Positions 1 through 11,296 of a DNA stretch of 44,910 nt are shown here, piece by piece. Made by a program: the position numbers and the translations under genes. Under the pieces are notes generated by a model, which was given only the letters and a program-made list of their open reading frames with translations, had not been told where the DNA came from and did no database searches. The stretch's first letter is position 1, and each line of letters starts with the position of its first letter. This stretch comes from an uncultured Pelagibacteraceae bacterium (GTDB lineage Bacteria > Pseudomonadota > Alphaproteobacteria > Pelagibacterales > Pelagibacteraceae), in contig CACGIZ010000006.1 in the NCBI GenBank assembly GCA_902573235.1, positions 7,501 through 52,410 of the forward strand, written 5' to 3'.

Positions 1-501
<501 letters not shown>

Positions 502-505
502 TATG

Positions 506-524
506 CACAGAAAAAAATTCTGTG
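506..524 (-). other. hairpin just upstream of the 23S 5' end
   Basis: CACAGAA and TTCTGTG form a perfect 7-bp stem around a 5-nt A/T loop, directly before the start of mature 23S. Position suggests a precursor structure in the 16S-23S spacer involved in rRNA processing. The stem is visible; the role is inferred. Confidence 0.4.
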
Positions 525-632
525 TTGAATCAAATTTTTTATTTGAACATTATTAAATAACATTTTTAATGTTCGGATATAGATATTGATATTAATTATT
601 ATTTTATTCACAATTTTTATAACTAAGTGTTC

Positions 633-708
633 TGGTGGAGGATAGCGGGATCGAACCGCTGACCTCCTGAATGCAAATCAGGCGCTCTCCCAGCTGAGCT
701 AATCCCCC
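633..708 (-). tRNA. tRNA-Ala (anticodon UGC)
   Basis: On the minus strand this is a complete 76-nt tRNA including an encoded CCA. The acceptor stem GGGGGAT pairs with ATCCTCC through one G-U pair. It has the D-arm TAGCTCAGCTGGGAGAGC, anticodon loop TTTGCAT (anticodon TGC) and T-arm GGTTCGATCC. It sits in the 16S-23S spacer, 11 nt after tRNA-Ile, as in most alphaproteobacteria, and is co-transcribed with the rRNAs. Confidence 0.98.
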
Positions 709-719
709 ATGATCTTAAT

Positions 720-796
720 TGGTGGGCCGAGAAAGACTCGAACTTTCGACCCCACCCTTATCAAGGGTGTGCTCTAACCAACTGAGCTACCGGCCC
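720..796 (-). tRNA. tRNA-Ile (anticodon GAU)
   Basis: This is a complete 77-nt tRNA on the minus strand with encoded CCA. The acceptor stem GGGCCGG pairs with TCGGCCC. The D-arm is TAGCTCAGTTGGTTAGAGC, the anticodon loop TTGATAA (anticodon GAT) and the T-arm GTTCGAG. It is the first spacer tRNA of the rrn operon, between 16S and tRNA-Ala. Confidence 0.98.
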
Positions 797-820
797 CCAT
801 TCAAGAGAAACACTAACTTT

Positions 821-844
821 AAGAAGAGAAATGAGGACGGTCAA
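821..844 (-). repeat. 3' arm of the 16S processing stem
   Basis: This 24-nt stretch downstream of 16S is complementary to 2456-2479 upstream of 16S. Ten pairs (one G-U), a single T/T mismatch and thirteen further pairs (one G-U) would close a long duplex around the 16S precursor. Such stems are the standard RNase III substrates for releasing pre-16S. The complementarity is directly visible; RNase III action is family knowledge. Confidence 0.75.
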
Positions 845-866
845 CATTGCCTATGTTTATTATTTA

Positions 867-887
867 GAATGAAATTAAATTTCATTC
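867..887 (-). other. hairpin immediately 3' of 16S
   Basis: GAATGAAATT and AATTTCATTC form a perfect 10-bp inverted repeat with a 1-base centre, about 8 nt beyond the 16S 3' end. It lies inside the processing stem formed by 821-844 and 2456-2479. It probably belongs to precursor folding rather than termination, since the operon continues into the spacer tRNAs. Confidence 0.45.
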
Positions 888-894
888 ATCCTTA

Positions 895-2370
<1,476 letters not shown>

Positions 2371-2455
2371 AAAAACGGCGCACACTAGCTTCTATATAAA
2401 TTCTAAGAATAAAATTTATATAATGTTGAAGTGTGTACGACAAATTTTGGTAACC

Positions 2456-2479
2456 TTAACCGTCCACACTTCTCTTCTT
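2456..2479 (-). repeat. 5' arm of the 16S processing stem
   Basis: This leader segment pairs with 821-844 across the 16S gene (see that entry). It lies about 85 nt before the mature 16S 5' end, so the duplex would loop out the whole 16S precursor. Confidence 0.75.
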
Positions 2480-2503
2480 AAATATTTACTTTTTAAATAG
2501 CTA

Positions 2504-2523
2504 ATCAGTCCAAAAGGACTGAT
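2504..2523 (-). other. rrn leader hairpin
   Basis: ATCAGTCC and GGACTGAT form a perfect 8-bp stem with a four-base loop (AAAA on the plus strand, UUUU in the rrn transcript). It lies between the proposed rrn promoter and the processing stem. It is not followed by a U-tract, so it is unlikely to be a terminator for rrn. It could be part of an antitermination or leader-folding element; this is inference from position. Confidence 0.45.
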
Positions 2524-2574
2524 AATTCTCAAAAATTTAATAAAAAATGTAATATTATCTGAGAAAGTTTGATG

Positions 2575-2602
2575 CTTATAGGCTAAAACTGTGGGAAATC
2601 AA
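2575..2602 (-). promoter_or_regulatory. probable rrn operon promoter
   Basis: On the minus strand TTGATT (2597-2602) is separated by 16 bp from TATAAG (2575-2580), giving a sigma70-like promoter about 200 nt upstream of mature 16S. The 332-bp stretch 2371-2702 contains no gene. It holds this promoter, the rrn leader elements and a divergent promoter for the M23 peptidase. No start-site data are available, so the assignment rests on motif and position. Confidence 0.55.
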
Positions 2603-2653
2603 GCATTTTACTGCAAAAAAAAGTTAAAAAATGCCTTAATTTCGAGGTTTTTT

Positions 2654-2682
2654 TTGATTTTTTTCAAATGCTAATCTAATAA
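2654..2682 (+). promoter_or_regulatory. probable promoter of the M23 peptidase gene
   Basis: TTGATT (2654-2659), a 17-bp spacer and TAATAA (2677-2682) lie about 20 bp before the ATG at 2703. This predicts a very short leader. In such AT-rich DNA, promoter-like matches are common, so confidence is limited. Confidence 0.4.
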
Positions 2683-2702
2683 TTCAAACCATAAATACAT
2701 TA

Positions 2703-3995
2703 ATGATACAGAAAATCAAAATTAAATTCCTAAAAAATATAGAAATTACGATACTTAGTTTATTAATTTTTTTGACGATAGTATCCACTAGCTATTACAA
2801 TTATAGTAAAAAGAAAATTCTTTCAAATTACCGAGATACTGTAAATAATGTATATCTCAAAAAAACAATAGATCATGTATTTAACACATTAGAACCAAGA
2901 TTCAAAAAAATAGAGCATAAAATTTTAGAAGGAGAAACTTTTGATAAAATTTTAAATAATTACTCAATAAATAGTGATGAAATCAAAGAAATAAAAAAAA
3001 ATTTACTAAAAAAAATAAACTTAAATAAATTAAATACAGGCCAAAAAATTTTATTTACAATCGACCAGTCTGATAATTCTATAAAAAATTTTATATTTAA
3101 GATCTCAAATACAGAAAAGATTTATTTAGCTAGAAGCATAAAAGATGATGAATTTGAACAAAAAATTTTACTTACAAAACTTAAAAAGAGAATAATTTAT
3201 AGTGAAAATATAATTCTACAAAGTCTCTATAAATCAGCTACAGATCAAAAAGTTCCAACAGGGATAATTATTGAATTTGCAAGGATATATGGGTTCCAAG
3301 TTGATTTTCAAAGAGATATTAGAAAAAGAGATAGTTTTCAAATTATGTATGAAGTTTTTAAAGATGAAAATGGTAAAATTATAGAAAATGGAAGTATTCT
3401 TTTTGCAAATCTTAAATTAAGTGGTGAAAATAATACATTATATTATTTTGATAAAAAAGGAAGTGAGGGTCATTATGATAAAAATGGCAAAAGTGTTCAA
3501 AAAGCTTTAATGAAAACTCCAATTAATGGTGCAAGACTCTCATCACCTTTTGGAATGAGAAAGCATCCTATCGACGGATTTAATAAAATGCATCGTGGCA
3601 CTGATTTTGCGGCGCCAATGGGTACCCCGATTATGGCTTCAGGGAATGGGATTGTAAAAAAAGCAGGCTGGTGTGGAGGCGGTGGAAATTGTGTAGTAAT
3701 AAAACATAACACTACTTATCAAACTGTTTATGCCCACATGTCAAAATTTGCAAAAGGAATTAGAAGTGGTGTAAGAGTTCGTCAAGGTCAAACAATTGGA
3801 TATGTAGGATCAACAGGTAAATCAACTGGTCCTCATTTACACTATGAAGTAATAGTGAATGGTAAACGAGTAAATTCTCAAAAACTAAAATTACCTTCTG
3901 GAAAGATTTTAAAAGGTAAAGAAAGAAAATTATTTGAAACTAAAAAAATTAAACTAGATGTGCTTAAGTCTGAAAAAATTATTGGTTTAAATTAA
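2703..3995 (+). CDS. M23 family murein endopeptidase, membrane-anchored
   Basis: This 430-aa protein has one N-terminal membrane helix (about residues 15-33, ISLLIFLTIV-like), so the rest should lie in the periplasm. Residues 55-120 resemble a LysM/OapA-like peptidoglycan-binding region (KILEGETFDKIL). The C-terminal half is a Lysostaphin-type M23 domain with the zinc ligands His297 and Asp301 (HRGTDFAAP) and the HLH motif at 378-380 (GPHLHYE). M23 enzymes cut peptide cross-links of murein during growth or division. The gene stands alone, divergent from rrn, and its stop overlaps the stop of the convergent DUF4167 gene by 4 bp. A catalytically active enzyme is likely because all ligands are present; the exact substrate bond is unknown. 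Confidence 0.9.
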   Translation: MIQKIKIKFLKNIEITILSLLIFLTIVSTSYYNYSKKKILSNYRDTVNNVYLKKTIDHVFNTLEPRFKKIEHKILEGETFDKILNNYSINSDEIKEIKKNLLKKINLNKLNTGQKILFTIDQSDNSIKNFIFKISNTEKIYLARSIKDDEFEQKILLTKLKKRIIYSENIILQSLYKSATDQKVPTGIIIEFARIYGFQVDFQRDIRKRDSFQIMYEVFKDENGKIIENGSILFANLKLSGENNTLYYFDKKGSEGHYDKNGKSVQKALMKTPINGARLSSPFGMRKHPIDGFNKMHRGTDFAAPMGTPIMASGNGIVKKAGWCGGGGNCVVIKHNTTYQTVYAHMSKFAKGIRSGVRVRQGQTIGYVGSTGKSTGPHLHYEVIVNGKRVNSQKLKLPSGKILKGKERKLFETKKIKLDVLKSEKIIGLN

Positions 3996-4423
3996 TTAAC
4001 TTCAGTTAAAGTTTTATCAACCTTCTCAGTTTCGTCTTCAGAAAAATTATGTTTTTTATCTTTATCGCCAGAGGTATTTAAGTTTATTTCAGAAGAAGTT
4101 TCGGATTTATCGTCATTTTGTGAATACTTATTTCTTTTATAATTTTCGTTTTCAACTTGAATTCTTGTAAAATGATCAGCGTGTTGAAAATAATTTTCAG
4201 ATAAAATTTTATCCCCGCTTGATAAAGCTTCTCTAGCAAGATTATTATATTTTTCAATAAGTTTTGATGCATTATGATTATTTCTACCTGGGTTTTTTCT
4301 TTGGAAGTTTTCATTATTTGAAAAACTTGGTGAAAATTTATTTCTATCCCCATTCGATTTAAAACCTCTAGTATTTCTACGAAAATTATTTCTTCTATTG
4401 TTGTTGTTTCTAAAAGTTACCAT
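3992..4423 (-). CDS. DUF4167 domain protein
   Basis: This is a 143-aa, strongly basic and Asn/Arg-rich protein. The N-terminus (RNNNNRRNNFRRNTRGF) looks like a disordered nucleic-acid-binding tail. It is followed by the recognisable DUF4167 core near residues 50-85 (YNNLAREALSSGDKILSENY, then QHADHFTRI). The C-terminus is acidic and low in complexity. DUF4167 proteins are widespread in alphaproteobacteria, often next to prmC as here, and have no established function. An RNA- or ribosome-linked role would fit the prfA-prmC context but is inference. It starts 8 bp after the prmC stop and is probably the last gene of that operon. Confidence 0.8.
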   Translation of the reverse strand: MVTFRNNNNRRNNFRRNTRGFKSNGDRNKFSPSFSNNENFQRKNPGRNNHNASKLIEKYNNLAREALSSGDKILSENYFQHADHFTRIQVENENYKRNKYSQNDDKSETSSEINLNTSGDKDKKHNFSEDETEKVDKTLTEVN

Positions 4424-4431
4424 TTAAATAA

Positions 4432-5274
4432 TTAAATTTTAGTGCTGATTATACATCGATCATTATTACCAAGATCTCTCAAAACTTCATTAATATAAAA
4501 ACCATTTTTTCTTAATAAATTTTTCACCTTTAATTTTTGATCAAAAGCCACTTCTAATACAAGCTTTCCATTTTTTTTTATCAGCTCAGATGATTTATTA
4601 ATTACTTTTCTGATTTCTGACAAGCCATCTAAGCCACCGTCAAGAGCCAATTTAGGCTCAAATTCAATTACATCTCTTCCCAAATATTTAAAATCCGTAT
4701 TTTTTATATAGGGAGGATTAGATATTATTAAATCATATTTGCCATAATTAAAATTGTCAATATCTGATTTGTATAAATTGATTTTATTATTAAGTTTAAG
4801 TTTATTTATATTATTTTTACATACATCTAGACAATCCTTGCTAATATCAATACCTACTCCTTTAAACCCTTCTTTCTCTTTTAATATAGATAAAAGTACA
4901 CATCCAGATCCAATTCCTATTTCCAAAATTCTTAATTTATTTTTATTTTTTGAGATTTTAAGTATTTGTTCGACAATTAATTCTGTATCTGGCCTTGGTA
5001 TCAGAACATTTTCATTCACATTAAACTCATGCTTCCAAAAATGTTTTTTTCCAGTCAAATATGCTATTGGTTTACCTTTTGCACGTTCATTAATTAGATA
5101 TTGAAAATAATGAAATTTTTTAGGTTCTAAATTTTTTTCTAAGTTTAAAATTATATAATCTCTTTTTTTATTTAATGCCTTTGACATCAAAATTTCACTA
5201 TCTAATAAAAAAGACTCAATTTTTTTATCTTTTAATTTGATATTTGCCTTATCAATAGCAGTTCTTATTATCAT
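4432..5274 (-). CDS. prmC: release factor glutamine methyltransferase PrmC (HemK)
   Basis: PrmC methylates the glutamine of the GGQ motif in release factors RF1 and RF2 using S-adenosylmethionine. This 280-aa protein has the N-terminal helical substrate-binding domain, the SAM-binding motif (ILEIGIGSGCVLLSIL, near residue 115) and the catalytic NPPY motif at residues 186-189. Length matches the family (about 275-290 aa). It lies 1 bp downstream of prfA, its substrate, in an operon order that is conserved across bacteria. Confidence 0.97.
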   Translation of the reverse strand: MIIRTAIDKANIKLKDKKIESFLLDSEILMSKALNKKRDYIILNLEKNLEPKKFHYFQYLINERAKGKPIAYLTGKKHFWKHEFNVNENVLIPRPDTELIVEQILKISKNKNKLRILEIGIGSGCVLLSILKEKEGFKGVGIDISKDCLDVCKNNINKLKLNNKINLYKSDIDNFNYGKYDLIISNPPYIKNTDFKYLGRDVIEFEPKLALDGGLDGLSEIRKVINKSSELIKKNGKLVLEVAFDQKLKVKNLLRKNGFYINEVLRDLGNNDRCIISTKI

Positions 5275-5275
5275 A

Positions 5276-6349
5276 TTAATTTAGATTACTAAGAGTTGCC
5301 TCTTGTGATTTCAATATTAACGATTCGATTACCTCGTCAAAAGCTTCTCCTTCCAAAAATTCCTCTAATTTGTGAAGTGTTAAATTTACTCTATGATCTG
5401 TAACTCTGCCTTGAGGAAAATTATAAGTTCTTATTCTTTCAGATCTATCACCCGTGCCAATCATATTTTTTCTATCTTTTGATCTCTCCTGATCAATTCT
5501 AGATCTTTCTAACTCATACAACCTAGCTCTAAGAATTTTCATTCCTTTAGCCTTGTTTTTATGTTGAGATTTTTCATCTTGTTGTGAAACTGAAAGTCCT
5601 GTTGGTATATGTGTTATCCTTACGGCACTATCGGTGGTATTCACCGATTGTCCACCAGGACCCCCAGCTCTAAAAACATCGACTCTTAAATCTGTGTCGT
5701 TAATCTTTAAATCTACTTCTTCTACTTCTGGCAATACAGCAACTGTAGCTGCTGAAGTATGAACTCTTCCCTGTGTCTCAGTGTCAGGAACTCTTTGAAC
5801 TCTATGAACACCACTCTCGTATTTCAAAGTTGAATAAATATTTGTGCCTTTAATTGATGCAATGACTTCTTTCAATCCTCCTGCTTCACTCTTTGAAATA
5901 GAAATTACCTCTATTGACCATTTCTTTTTATTACTAATCTTCTCATACATTTTGAACAAATCTGATGCAAATAAACTTGCTTCAAGACCACCTGTTCCAG
6001 CTCGTATTTCTATGATTGCATTTTTTTTATCAGCCTCATCCTTTGGTATTAAAAATAATTTTAATTCTTTTTCTATTTTTTTATGTTCAATTTTAAGATC
6101 CTCTAACTCAATCTCTGCCATATTTTTTAATTCATTATCCGCGTTTTTGTCATTTAAAATTTTTTCTAAACTAATCTTTTCTTTTTCAAAAGAAATATAT
6201 TTTTTAGCAATTTCAATAATCTCATTTAAGTCAGAATATTCTTTAGATTTTTCTGCAAATTTTCTTTTATCTACAGATCCAGAAGAAAGGTCTTTTTCTA
6301 AGATTGAATGTTTTGTAATCAATTCCTCTATGGTTTTATGTGGAATCAT
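5276..6349 (-). CDS. prfA: peptide chain release factor 1
   Basis: RF1 recognises UAA and UAG and triggers peptide release. The 357-aa sequence contains the PCRF domain, the codon-recognition tripeptide region ([18 protein letters not shown], so PDT where E. coli has PAT), and the GGQ motif at residues 232-234 (GGPGGQSVN). The C-terminal region [16 protein letters not shown] is typical. The ATG overlaps the ispG stop (ATGA) and prmC follows after 1 bp, so translation is probably coupled. PDT keeps the outer Pro and Thr and should still read as RF1. Confidence 0.98.
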   Translation of the reverse strand: MIPHKTIEELITKHSILEKDLSSGSVDKRKFAEKSKEYSDLNEIIEIAKKYISFEKEKISLEKILNDKNADNELKNMAEIELEDLKIEHKKIEKELKLFLIPKDEADKKNAIIEIRAGTGGLEASLFASDLFKMYEKISNKKKWSIEVISISKSEAGGLKEVIASIKGTNIYSTLKYESGVHRVQRVPDTETQGRVHTSAATVAVLPEVEEVDLKINDTDLRVDVFRAGGPGGQSVNTTDSAVRITHIPTGLSVSQQDEKSQHKNKAKGMKILRARLYELERSRIDQERSKDRKNMIGTGDRSERIRTYNFPQGRVTDHRVNLTLHKLEEFLEGEAFDEVIESLILKSQEATLSNLN

Positions 6350-7455
6350 TTTGAGTTATTTTGTATTTCTAAAGCTTTCTTTTCAACTTCACTAACTACT
6401 CTGGTAATCATTTCATCTGTCAAAATTTTTTCTTTTTGAATTCCAGATAAATAAAGCATATTATTTCCTTTCTGCCCTCCTGTTATACCCACATCCGTCA
6501 TAGCAGCCTCACCCGGACCATTAACTACACAACCAATAACTGATAAAGTTATAGGAGTTTTAATATGAGAAAGTTTTTTTTCTAAAATTTTAACTGTTTC
6601 AATTACTTGAAAACCTTGTCTTGCGCACGAAGGACAAGAAATTATTTTAACACCTCTATTCCTTAAATTTAAAGATTTCAATATCTCATTTCCAATTTTT
6701 ACCTCTTCTACTGGATTCTCAGATAATGAAATTCTAATAGTATCGCCTATTCCATCTAAAAGAAGAGATCCCAGACCTATAGATGATTTAACACTGCCAG
6801 GTAAAAAACCCCCTGCCTCAGTGATTCCAAGGTGTAAAGGGTAATCAGTCACCTGTGATAATTGCCTATATGCTGCTGTAGATAAAAAAACATCAGAGGA
6901 TTTTACACTCACTTTTAAATTGAAAAAATTTTCATCCTCCAAAATTTTAATATTGCGTTGTGCACTTTCAACCAAAGCTTCAGGACAAGGTTCTTTAAAT
7001 TTTTCTAAAATATCTTTCTCAAGCGATCCTGCATTTACTCCAACCCTAATAGAGCAATTATTATCTTTTGCAGCTTTGATAACTTCTTTTATTTTTTCTT
7101 TAGAACCTATGTTACCTGGATTAATTCTTAAACAGCTAGCTCCATTTACTGCTGCCTCAATAGCTCTTTTGTAATGAAAATGAATGTCAGCAACTATTGG
7201 TATATCAACATGTTTTATAATTTCTTTTAAAGATTTAGACGATGCTTCATCGGGACAAGAAACTCTTACAATATCAGCTCCTTCACCATGAATTTCATTT
7301 ATTTGTTTAATGGTTGCTTTTACGTCAGTTGTGAGAGTGTTAGTCATAGATTGAACTGATATTGGATTATCACCACCAATCTTTACACCACCTACATTAA
7401 TGACCTTTGTTTTTCGTCTTTTAATATCTCTAAATGGTCTAATGCTCATTTTCAT
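6346..7455 (-). CDS. ispG: 4-hydroxy-3-methylbut-2-en-1-yl diphosphate synthase IspG (GcpE)
   Basis: IspG is the [4Fe-4S] enzyme that converts MEcPP to HMBPP, the penultimate step of the MEP isoprenoid pathway. The 369-aa protein has the TIM-barrel half ([20 protein letters not shown]) and the cluster-binding half, with Cys274 and Cys277 ([10 protein letters not shown]), a third Cys near 309 ([11 protein letters not shown]) and the following conserved Glu. All ligands are intact. It sits 34 bp downstream of lysC and overlaps prfA by 4 bp. Confidence 0.98.
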   Translation of the reverse strand: MKMSIRPFRDIKRRKTKVINVGGVKIGGDNPISVQSMTNTLTTDVKATIKQINEIHGEGADIVRVSCPDEASSKSLKEIIKHVDIPIVADIHFHYKRAIEAAVNGASCLRINPGNIGSKEKIKEVIKAAKDNNCSIRVGVNAGSLEKDILEKFKEPCPEALVESAQRNIKILEDENFFNLKVSVKSSDVFLSTAAYRQLSQVTDYPLHLGITEAGGFLPGSVKSSIGLGSLLLDGIGDTIRISLSENPVEEVKIGNEILKSLNLRNRGVKIISCPSCARQGFQVIETVKILEKKLSHIKTPITLSVIGCVVNGPGEAAMTDVGITGGQKGNNMLYLSGIQKEKILTDEMITRVVSEVEKKALEIQNNSK

Positions 7456-7489
7456 TAATTATCTAACTTAAATTCCTTATGTAAAGCTA

Positions 7490-8668
7490 TTAAGGCTTTT
7501 TTGTATCTTTTTTATCAATCAGAACTGAAATCTTTATTTCTGATGTAGAAATCACTTGAATATTAATTTTCTTATTAGCTAAAGTTTGAAACATTCTAAA
7601 AGTAACCCCTGGTGTTGTAACCATACCAACACCAATAATTGATATTTTGGCAACATCTTTTTTTAAAAACAATTTTCTAAATTTAATGTTTTTGTTGTTT
7701 TCAATTATCTTTTTTGTTTTTTTCAAATCCTCAGTTTTAATAGTGAAAGTTAAATCTGTTTCTTTTCCGTTTGCAGAAATATTCTGCACTACCATATCAA
7801 CATTAATTGAATTTTTTGATAATGGTTTAAAAATAGACGCTGCTACGCCTGGTTTGTCTCTTACTCCTATAAGGGAAACTTTTGAATCATTTTGGGTAGA
7901 AGATATTCCGGTTATAATTTTATTACTTATAATATTTGTTCTTTTAGTAATTAATGTACCAGAGCTTTTTTTAAACGATGATTTGACTTCTACATTAATC
8001 CTGTTTAACCTTGCGTCTTGAATAGATACTGGCTGCATAACCTTAGCGCCTAGTGATGCCATCTCCAACATTTCCTCATATGAAATAATCTTAATTTTTT
8101 TTGCTTTATTCAATTTATTTGGATCAGTCGTATAAACACCTTCCACATCAGTATAAATTATACATCGGTGTGCTTTAAAAAATTTTGCAATCATAATAGC
8201 ACTTGCATCTGAGCCTCCTCTACCAATTGTTGTAATTCTCTGATTTTGATTAATGCCTTGAAACCCTGTGATAATTGGTATGCCTCCCTTATGAATATAA
8301 TTAAGTATCTTATTTTTATTTACATGATAAATTCTGGAATTTTTGTAATTACCGCTCGTTAGTATTGGCAACTGCCATGCTAACCAGGACCTAGATTTGA
8401 ACCCATTATGAATTAATCGTCCAGCAATTAATGAACAAGCTACCTGTTCACCAGTTGATAATAAAGTATCGTACTCAGAATCGCTAAAATTTTTACTAAT
8501 AGCATAAGATTTTCTAATTAACTCATTTGTCACACCGCTCATTGCAGATGAAACTACAATTATTTTATATTTTTTCTTTCTATAGCTACCTATTATTTGT
8601 GCAACTTTTTTTATTTTTTCAATTGTACCAACCGATGTACCGCCAAATTTTAAAACTACAATTTTCAT
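7490..8668 (-). CDS. lysC: aspartate kinase
   Basis: Aspartokinase phosphorylates aspartate as the first step towards lysine, threonine, methionine and diaminopimelate for the cell wall. The 392-aa protein starts with the kinase signature KFGGTSVGTIEKI (from residue 7) and has GRGGSDASA and YTDVEGVYTTDP in the catalytic domain. Two C-terminal ACT domains (from about residue 260: SLIGVRDKPGVAASIFKPL, then KISIIGVGMVTTPGVTFRM) suggest feedback regulation by an end product. The length fits the monofunctional alpha/beta-type enzyme. It heads the minus-strand run lysC-ispG-prfA-prmC-DUF4167. Confidence 0.96.
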   Translation of the reverse strand: MKIVVLKFGGTSVGTIEKIKKVAQIIGSYRKKKYKIIVVSSAMSGVTNELIRKSYAISKNFSDSEYDTLLSTGEQVACSLIAGRLIHNGFKSRSWLAWQLPILTSGNYKNSRIYHVNKNKILNYIHKGGIPIITGFQGINQNQRITTIGRGGSDASAIMIAKFFKAHRCIIYTDVEGVYTTDPNKLNKAKKIKIISYEEMLEMASLGAKVMQPVSIQDARLNRINVEVKSSFKKSSGTLITKRTNIISNKIITGISSTQNDSKVSLIGVRDKPGVAASIFKPLSKNSINVDMVVQNISANGKETDLTFTIKTEDLKKTKKIIENNKNIKFRKLFLKKDVAKISIIGVGMVTTPGVTFRMFQTLANKKINIQVISTSEIKISVLIDKKDTKKP

Positions 8669-8700
8669 GGTAAAAATTATTTTTAAAAATTAAATATATT

Positions 8701-8729
8701 GATAAAATACATGTTGAATATAAAGTCAA
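8701..8729 (-). promoter_or_regulatory. probable lysC operon promoter
   Basis: On the minus strand TTGACT (8724-8729), a 17-bp spacer and TTTATC (8701-8706) precede lysC by about 30 bp. The 68-bp gap to the divergent ubiG gene must hold promoters for both directions. Motif-based only. Confidence 0.4.
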
Positions 8730-8736
8730 CTTTCAA

Positions 8737-9465
8737 ATGAAAACTAACACAATTAATAAAGAAGAAATAGAAAAATTTTCTAAAATAGCTGATGAATGGT
8801 GGGATCCTAGTGGAAAATTCAAACCACTGCATAAATTTAACCCTATCAGAATTTCCTACATTAAAGACAGTATTACAAATATTTTTAAAATTAAGAATGA
8901 AAACAAACCACTGGAAAGAATTAAAATTTTAGATATCGGTTGTGGTGGTGGTTTATTGTCTGAACCGATGAAAAGATTAGGAGCAGACGTGGTTGGTATA
9001 GATGCTTCAAATAAGAATATTCAAGTCGCAAAAATACACGCCAAAAAAAATAAATTAGATATCAAATATATTTGTACATCCCCAGAAGATTTTGAAACTA
9101 AAAATAAGTTTGATGTGATTTTAAATATGGAAATAATTGAGCATGTAGAAGATGTAGATTTTTTTTTAAAATCGTGTTCGAAACTTTTAAAAAAAAACGG
9201 AATAATGTTTGTAGCAACTTTAAATAAAACATTAAAATCTTACATTTTCGCTATTATAGGAGCAGAATACATTTTGCGATGGCTGCCGATTGGTACTCAT
9301 GATTGGGAAAAATTCATTAAACCAAATCATTTAATTGATTCACTTAAAAAACATAATCTCAAAGTGGATAAAATTGATGGTATGAAATTTAACATAATAA
9401 AAGACGAATGGTCAATCAGTTCGGACAAATCTATCAACTATATTGGTAGATTCATAAAATATTAA
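8737..9465 (+). CDS. ubiG: ubiquinone biosynthesis O-methyltransferase UbiG
   Basis: UbiG carries out both O-methylation steps of ubiquinone synthesis. The 242-aa protein shows the class I SAM-binding motif at about 66-72 (LDIGCGGGLLSEPM), the acidic motif II residue (VVGIDASNKNI) and the family signature NMEIIEHVEDVD. The N-terminal FSKIADEWWDPSGKFKPLH is diagnostic for UbiG/Coq3. The stop codon shares the palindrome TTAA with the stop of the convergent DUF1178 gene. Confidence 0.95.
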   Translation: MKTNTINKEEIEKFSKIADEWWDPSGKFKPLHKFNPIRISYIKDSITNIFKIKNENKPLERIKILDIGCGGGLLSEPMKRLGADVVGIDASNKNIQVAKIHAKKNKLDIKYICTSPEDFETKNKFDVILNMEIIEHVEDVDFFLKSCSKLLKKNGIMFVATLNKTLKSYIFAIIGAEYILRWLPIGTHDWEKFIKPNHLIDSLKKHNLKVDKIDGMKFNIIKDEWSISSDKSINYIGRFIKY

Positions 9466-9890
9466 TTTTTTTTATCCTCTATCCATGGAATAGTTTCGGC
9501 ATTAATACCTTCCTCTCTAAGTTCATTAATTTCTTCTTTAGATGCTGTTCCATAAATTCCCTTTTCATTTTTTTTATTCTTATAGTGAATAGATCTAGCC
9601 TCATAAGCAAAATTTTTTCCAACATATTCAAAATTATTTTTTATAAAATTTTGATATTCTTTAATTTTCTTATTTATCTTTTTAAATTTAAAATTCTTTT
9701 GTTCATCATTCTTTAATTGAAATCTATTCATTAATTTTGGTGCCATTAAGGATTTTTCAATTTTTTTTGAATTACATTTATGACAATTTAATAATTGTTT
9801 TTTTTTTAGTTTTTCATATTCTTTAGAAGATGCAAACCAACTATCAAATGATAAATCACAATTTTTACAAACTAATTTATATTTAATCAT
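9462..9890 (-). CDS. DUF1178 family protein
   Basis: This 142-aa protein begins with a zinc-ribbon-like segment: Cys-x2-Cys (CKNCDLSFDSWFASSKEY) followed about 25 residues later by a second Cys-x2-Cys (CHKCNSKKIEKSLMAPKL). The remainder is charged and ends in the characteristic YGTASKEEINELREEGI. DUF1178 proteins are common in alphaproteobacteria and have no assigned function. The gene lies 39 bp downstream of argJ and may be co-transcribed with it. Confidence 0.8.
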   Translation of the reverse strand: MIKYKLVCKNCDLSFDSWFASSKEYEKLKKKQLLNCHKCNSKKIEKSLMAPKLMNRFQLKNDEQKNFKFKKINKKIKEYQNFIKNNFEYVGKNFAYEARSIHYKNKKNEKGIYGTASKEEINELREEGINAETIPWIEDKKN

Positions 9891-9929
9891 ATCTCTTAAC
9901 TAATAATTAATATCTTAATTTCAATACAA

Positions 9930-11231
9930 TTAACTTCTATAATCTGCGTTAATTTCAATATATTTTTTCGTAAAATCCATCGTATAAACCGTAAAGCTTT
10001 TTGACCCATTAGAAATATCAATTTTTAAATTTATATTACCCTCTTTCATATAATTGGATATGTCATTTTCATCATAATTAATATTTAATTTTCCATTTTG
10101 TAAAATATAAAAATTACCAAATTTAATTGACAGTTTTTCTATATTAATTGGAACACTAGCTTTACCTATTGCCATAACTATTCTTCCCCAATTAGGATCT
10201 TCTCCCGCTATTGCACTTTTTACTAATGGAGAATTAGCTATTGAAAATCCAATTTTTTTAGCATCACTCTCTGTTTTGCAATTATTAATTTCAATGGTTA
10301 TAAATTTTGAAGCTCCTTCTCCATCGGCAACTACTCTTTTAGCTAAATTCAATAAAACTTTATTCAATGCGGCATCAAATTCATTAATTTTTTCGTCATT
10401 TATATTTTTAATTTTTGAATGTTTTGTTTTGCCAGTAGAAAAAATTGAAACCATATCGTTAGTACTTGTGTCACTATCGCAAGTAATTGCATTAAAAGTA
10501 TTTGAAATATTTTTTTTTAAAAGTTTTTTTAGTAAATCGTTAGGAATATCTGCGTCTGTGAATATATAACCTAATGTTGTTGCCATATTTGGCTGTATCA
10601 TGCCTGAACCCTTTGCAATTCCAAAAATTTTTATAAGACTGTTTCCTATATGGCATTCCTCCATAGCCATCTTAGGCTGCGTGTCTGTAGTCATTATACC
10701 CAATGCTGCTTTCATCCATATATATTTGTTTTGAGTATATTTAATTTTTTCCACTAATTCTGGAATTTTAGACAATATTTTTTCCTCAGGATATATTTCA
10801 CCAATAGTTCCAGTGCATCCGAACATTATTTCTTTTGATCTAATTTTTTGTGGAATATCCTCATCTCTTTTTTGTTTTTCTGTAAGTTTAATAGATATTA
10901 AATCTGCAATTCTTTCTAAACTTTTATAACCTTGTTTTCCCGTAAAACAATTTGCATTTCTAGTGTTAATGAGTAATGAGAATATTTTTTTACATTTATG
11001 ATTTAAATTCCATTTAATATTTTCCGATATAATCTTGGACTGAGTGTAAACTGATGCATAATTTGCTCCATCTCTAAAATAAAACATAACCAGATCATCT
11101 CTTGGATTTTTGTACAAATCTGCGCTTACTGTGGAAATAGAGACGCCATCAATATGATCTAAATCTTGAAATTCTGTCATTCTCTTGTTTTTTGATCTAG
11201 ATGACAAAAAATTACTTAAATTAATACCCAT
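9930..11231 (-). CDS. argJ: arginine biosynthesis protein ArgJ (glutamate N-acetyltransferase)
   Basis: ArgJ moves the acetyl group from N-acetylornithine to glutamate and may also use acetyl-CoA, recycling acetyl groups in arginine synthesis. The 433-aa precursor contains the autocleavage/nucleophile site QPNMATTLGYIFTDA (Thr near residue 218), which splits the chain into alpha and beta subunits. The C-terminal signature GEDPNWGRIVMAIGKA is present. A complete motif set argues for an active enzyme. With argD and argF elsewhere in the window this gives three arginine-pathway genes at two separate sites. The start lies 65 bp from the divergent secA start. Confidence 0.95.
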   Translation of the reverse strand: MGINLSNFLSSRSKNKRMTEFQDLDHIDGVSISTVSADLYKNPRDDLVMFYFRDGANYASVYTQSKIISENIKWNLNHKCKKIFSLLINTRNANCFTGKQGYKSLERIADLISIKLTEKQKRDEDIPQKIRSKEIMFGCTGTIGEIYPEEKILSKIPELVEKIKYTQNKYIWMKAALGIMTTDTQPKMAMEECHIGNSLIKIFGIAKGSGMIQPNMATTLGYIFTDADIPNDLLKKLLKKNISNTFNAITCDSDTSTNDMVSIFSTGKTKHSKIKNINDEKINEFDAALNKVLLNLAKRVVADGEGASKFITIEINNCKTESDAKKIGFSIANSPLVKSAIAGEDPNWGRIVMAIGKASVPINIEKLSIKFGNFYILQNGKLNINYDENDISNYMKEGNINLKIDISNGSKSFTVYTMDFTKKYIEINADYRS

Positions 11232-11296
11232 GCTATTTAAAAAAATTATTTAATAATTATATTAAAGGTTATAAGTAAATAATAAATCAAAAATCA

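Noticed and set aside
7470..7510. AAAGC-GCTTT followed by T6 near the lysC 3' end as a terminator
   Set aside because: The T-run follows on the plus strand, where no gene ends; on the minus strand it is inside the lysC coding end.
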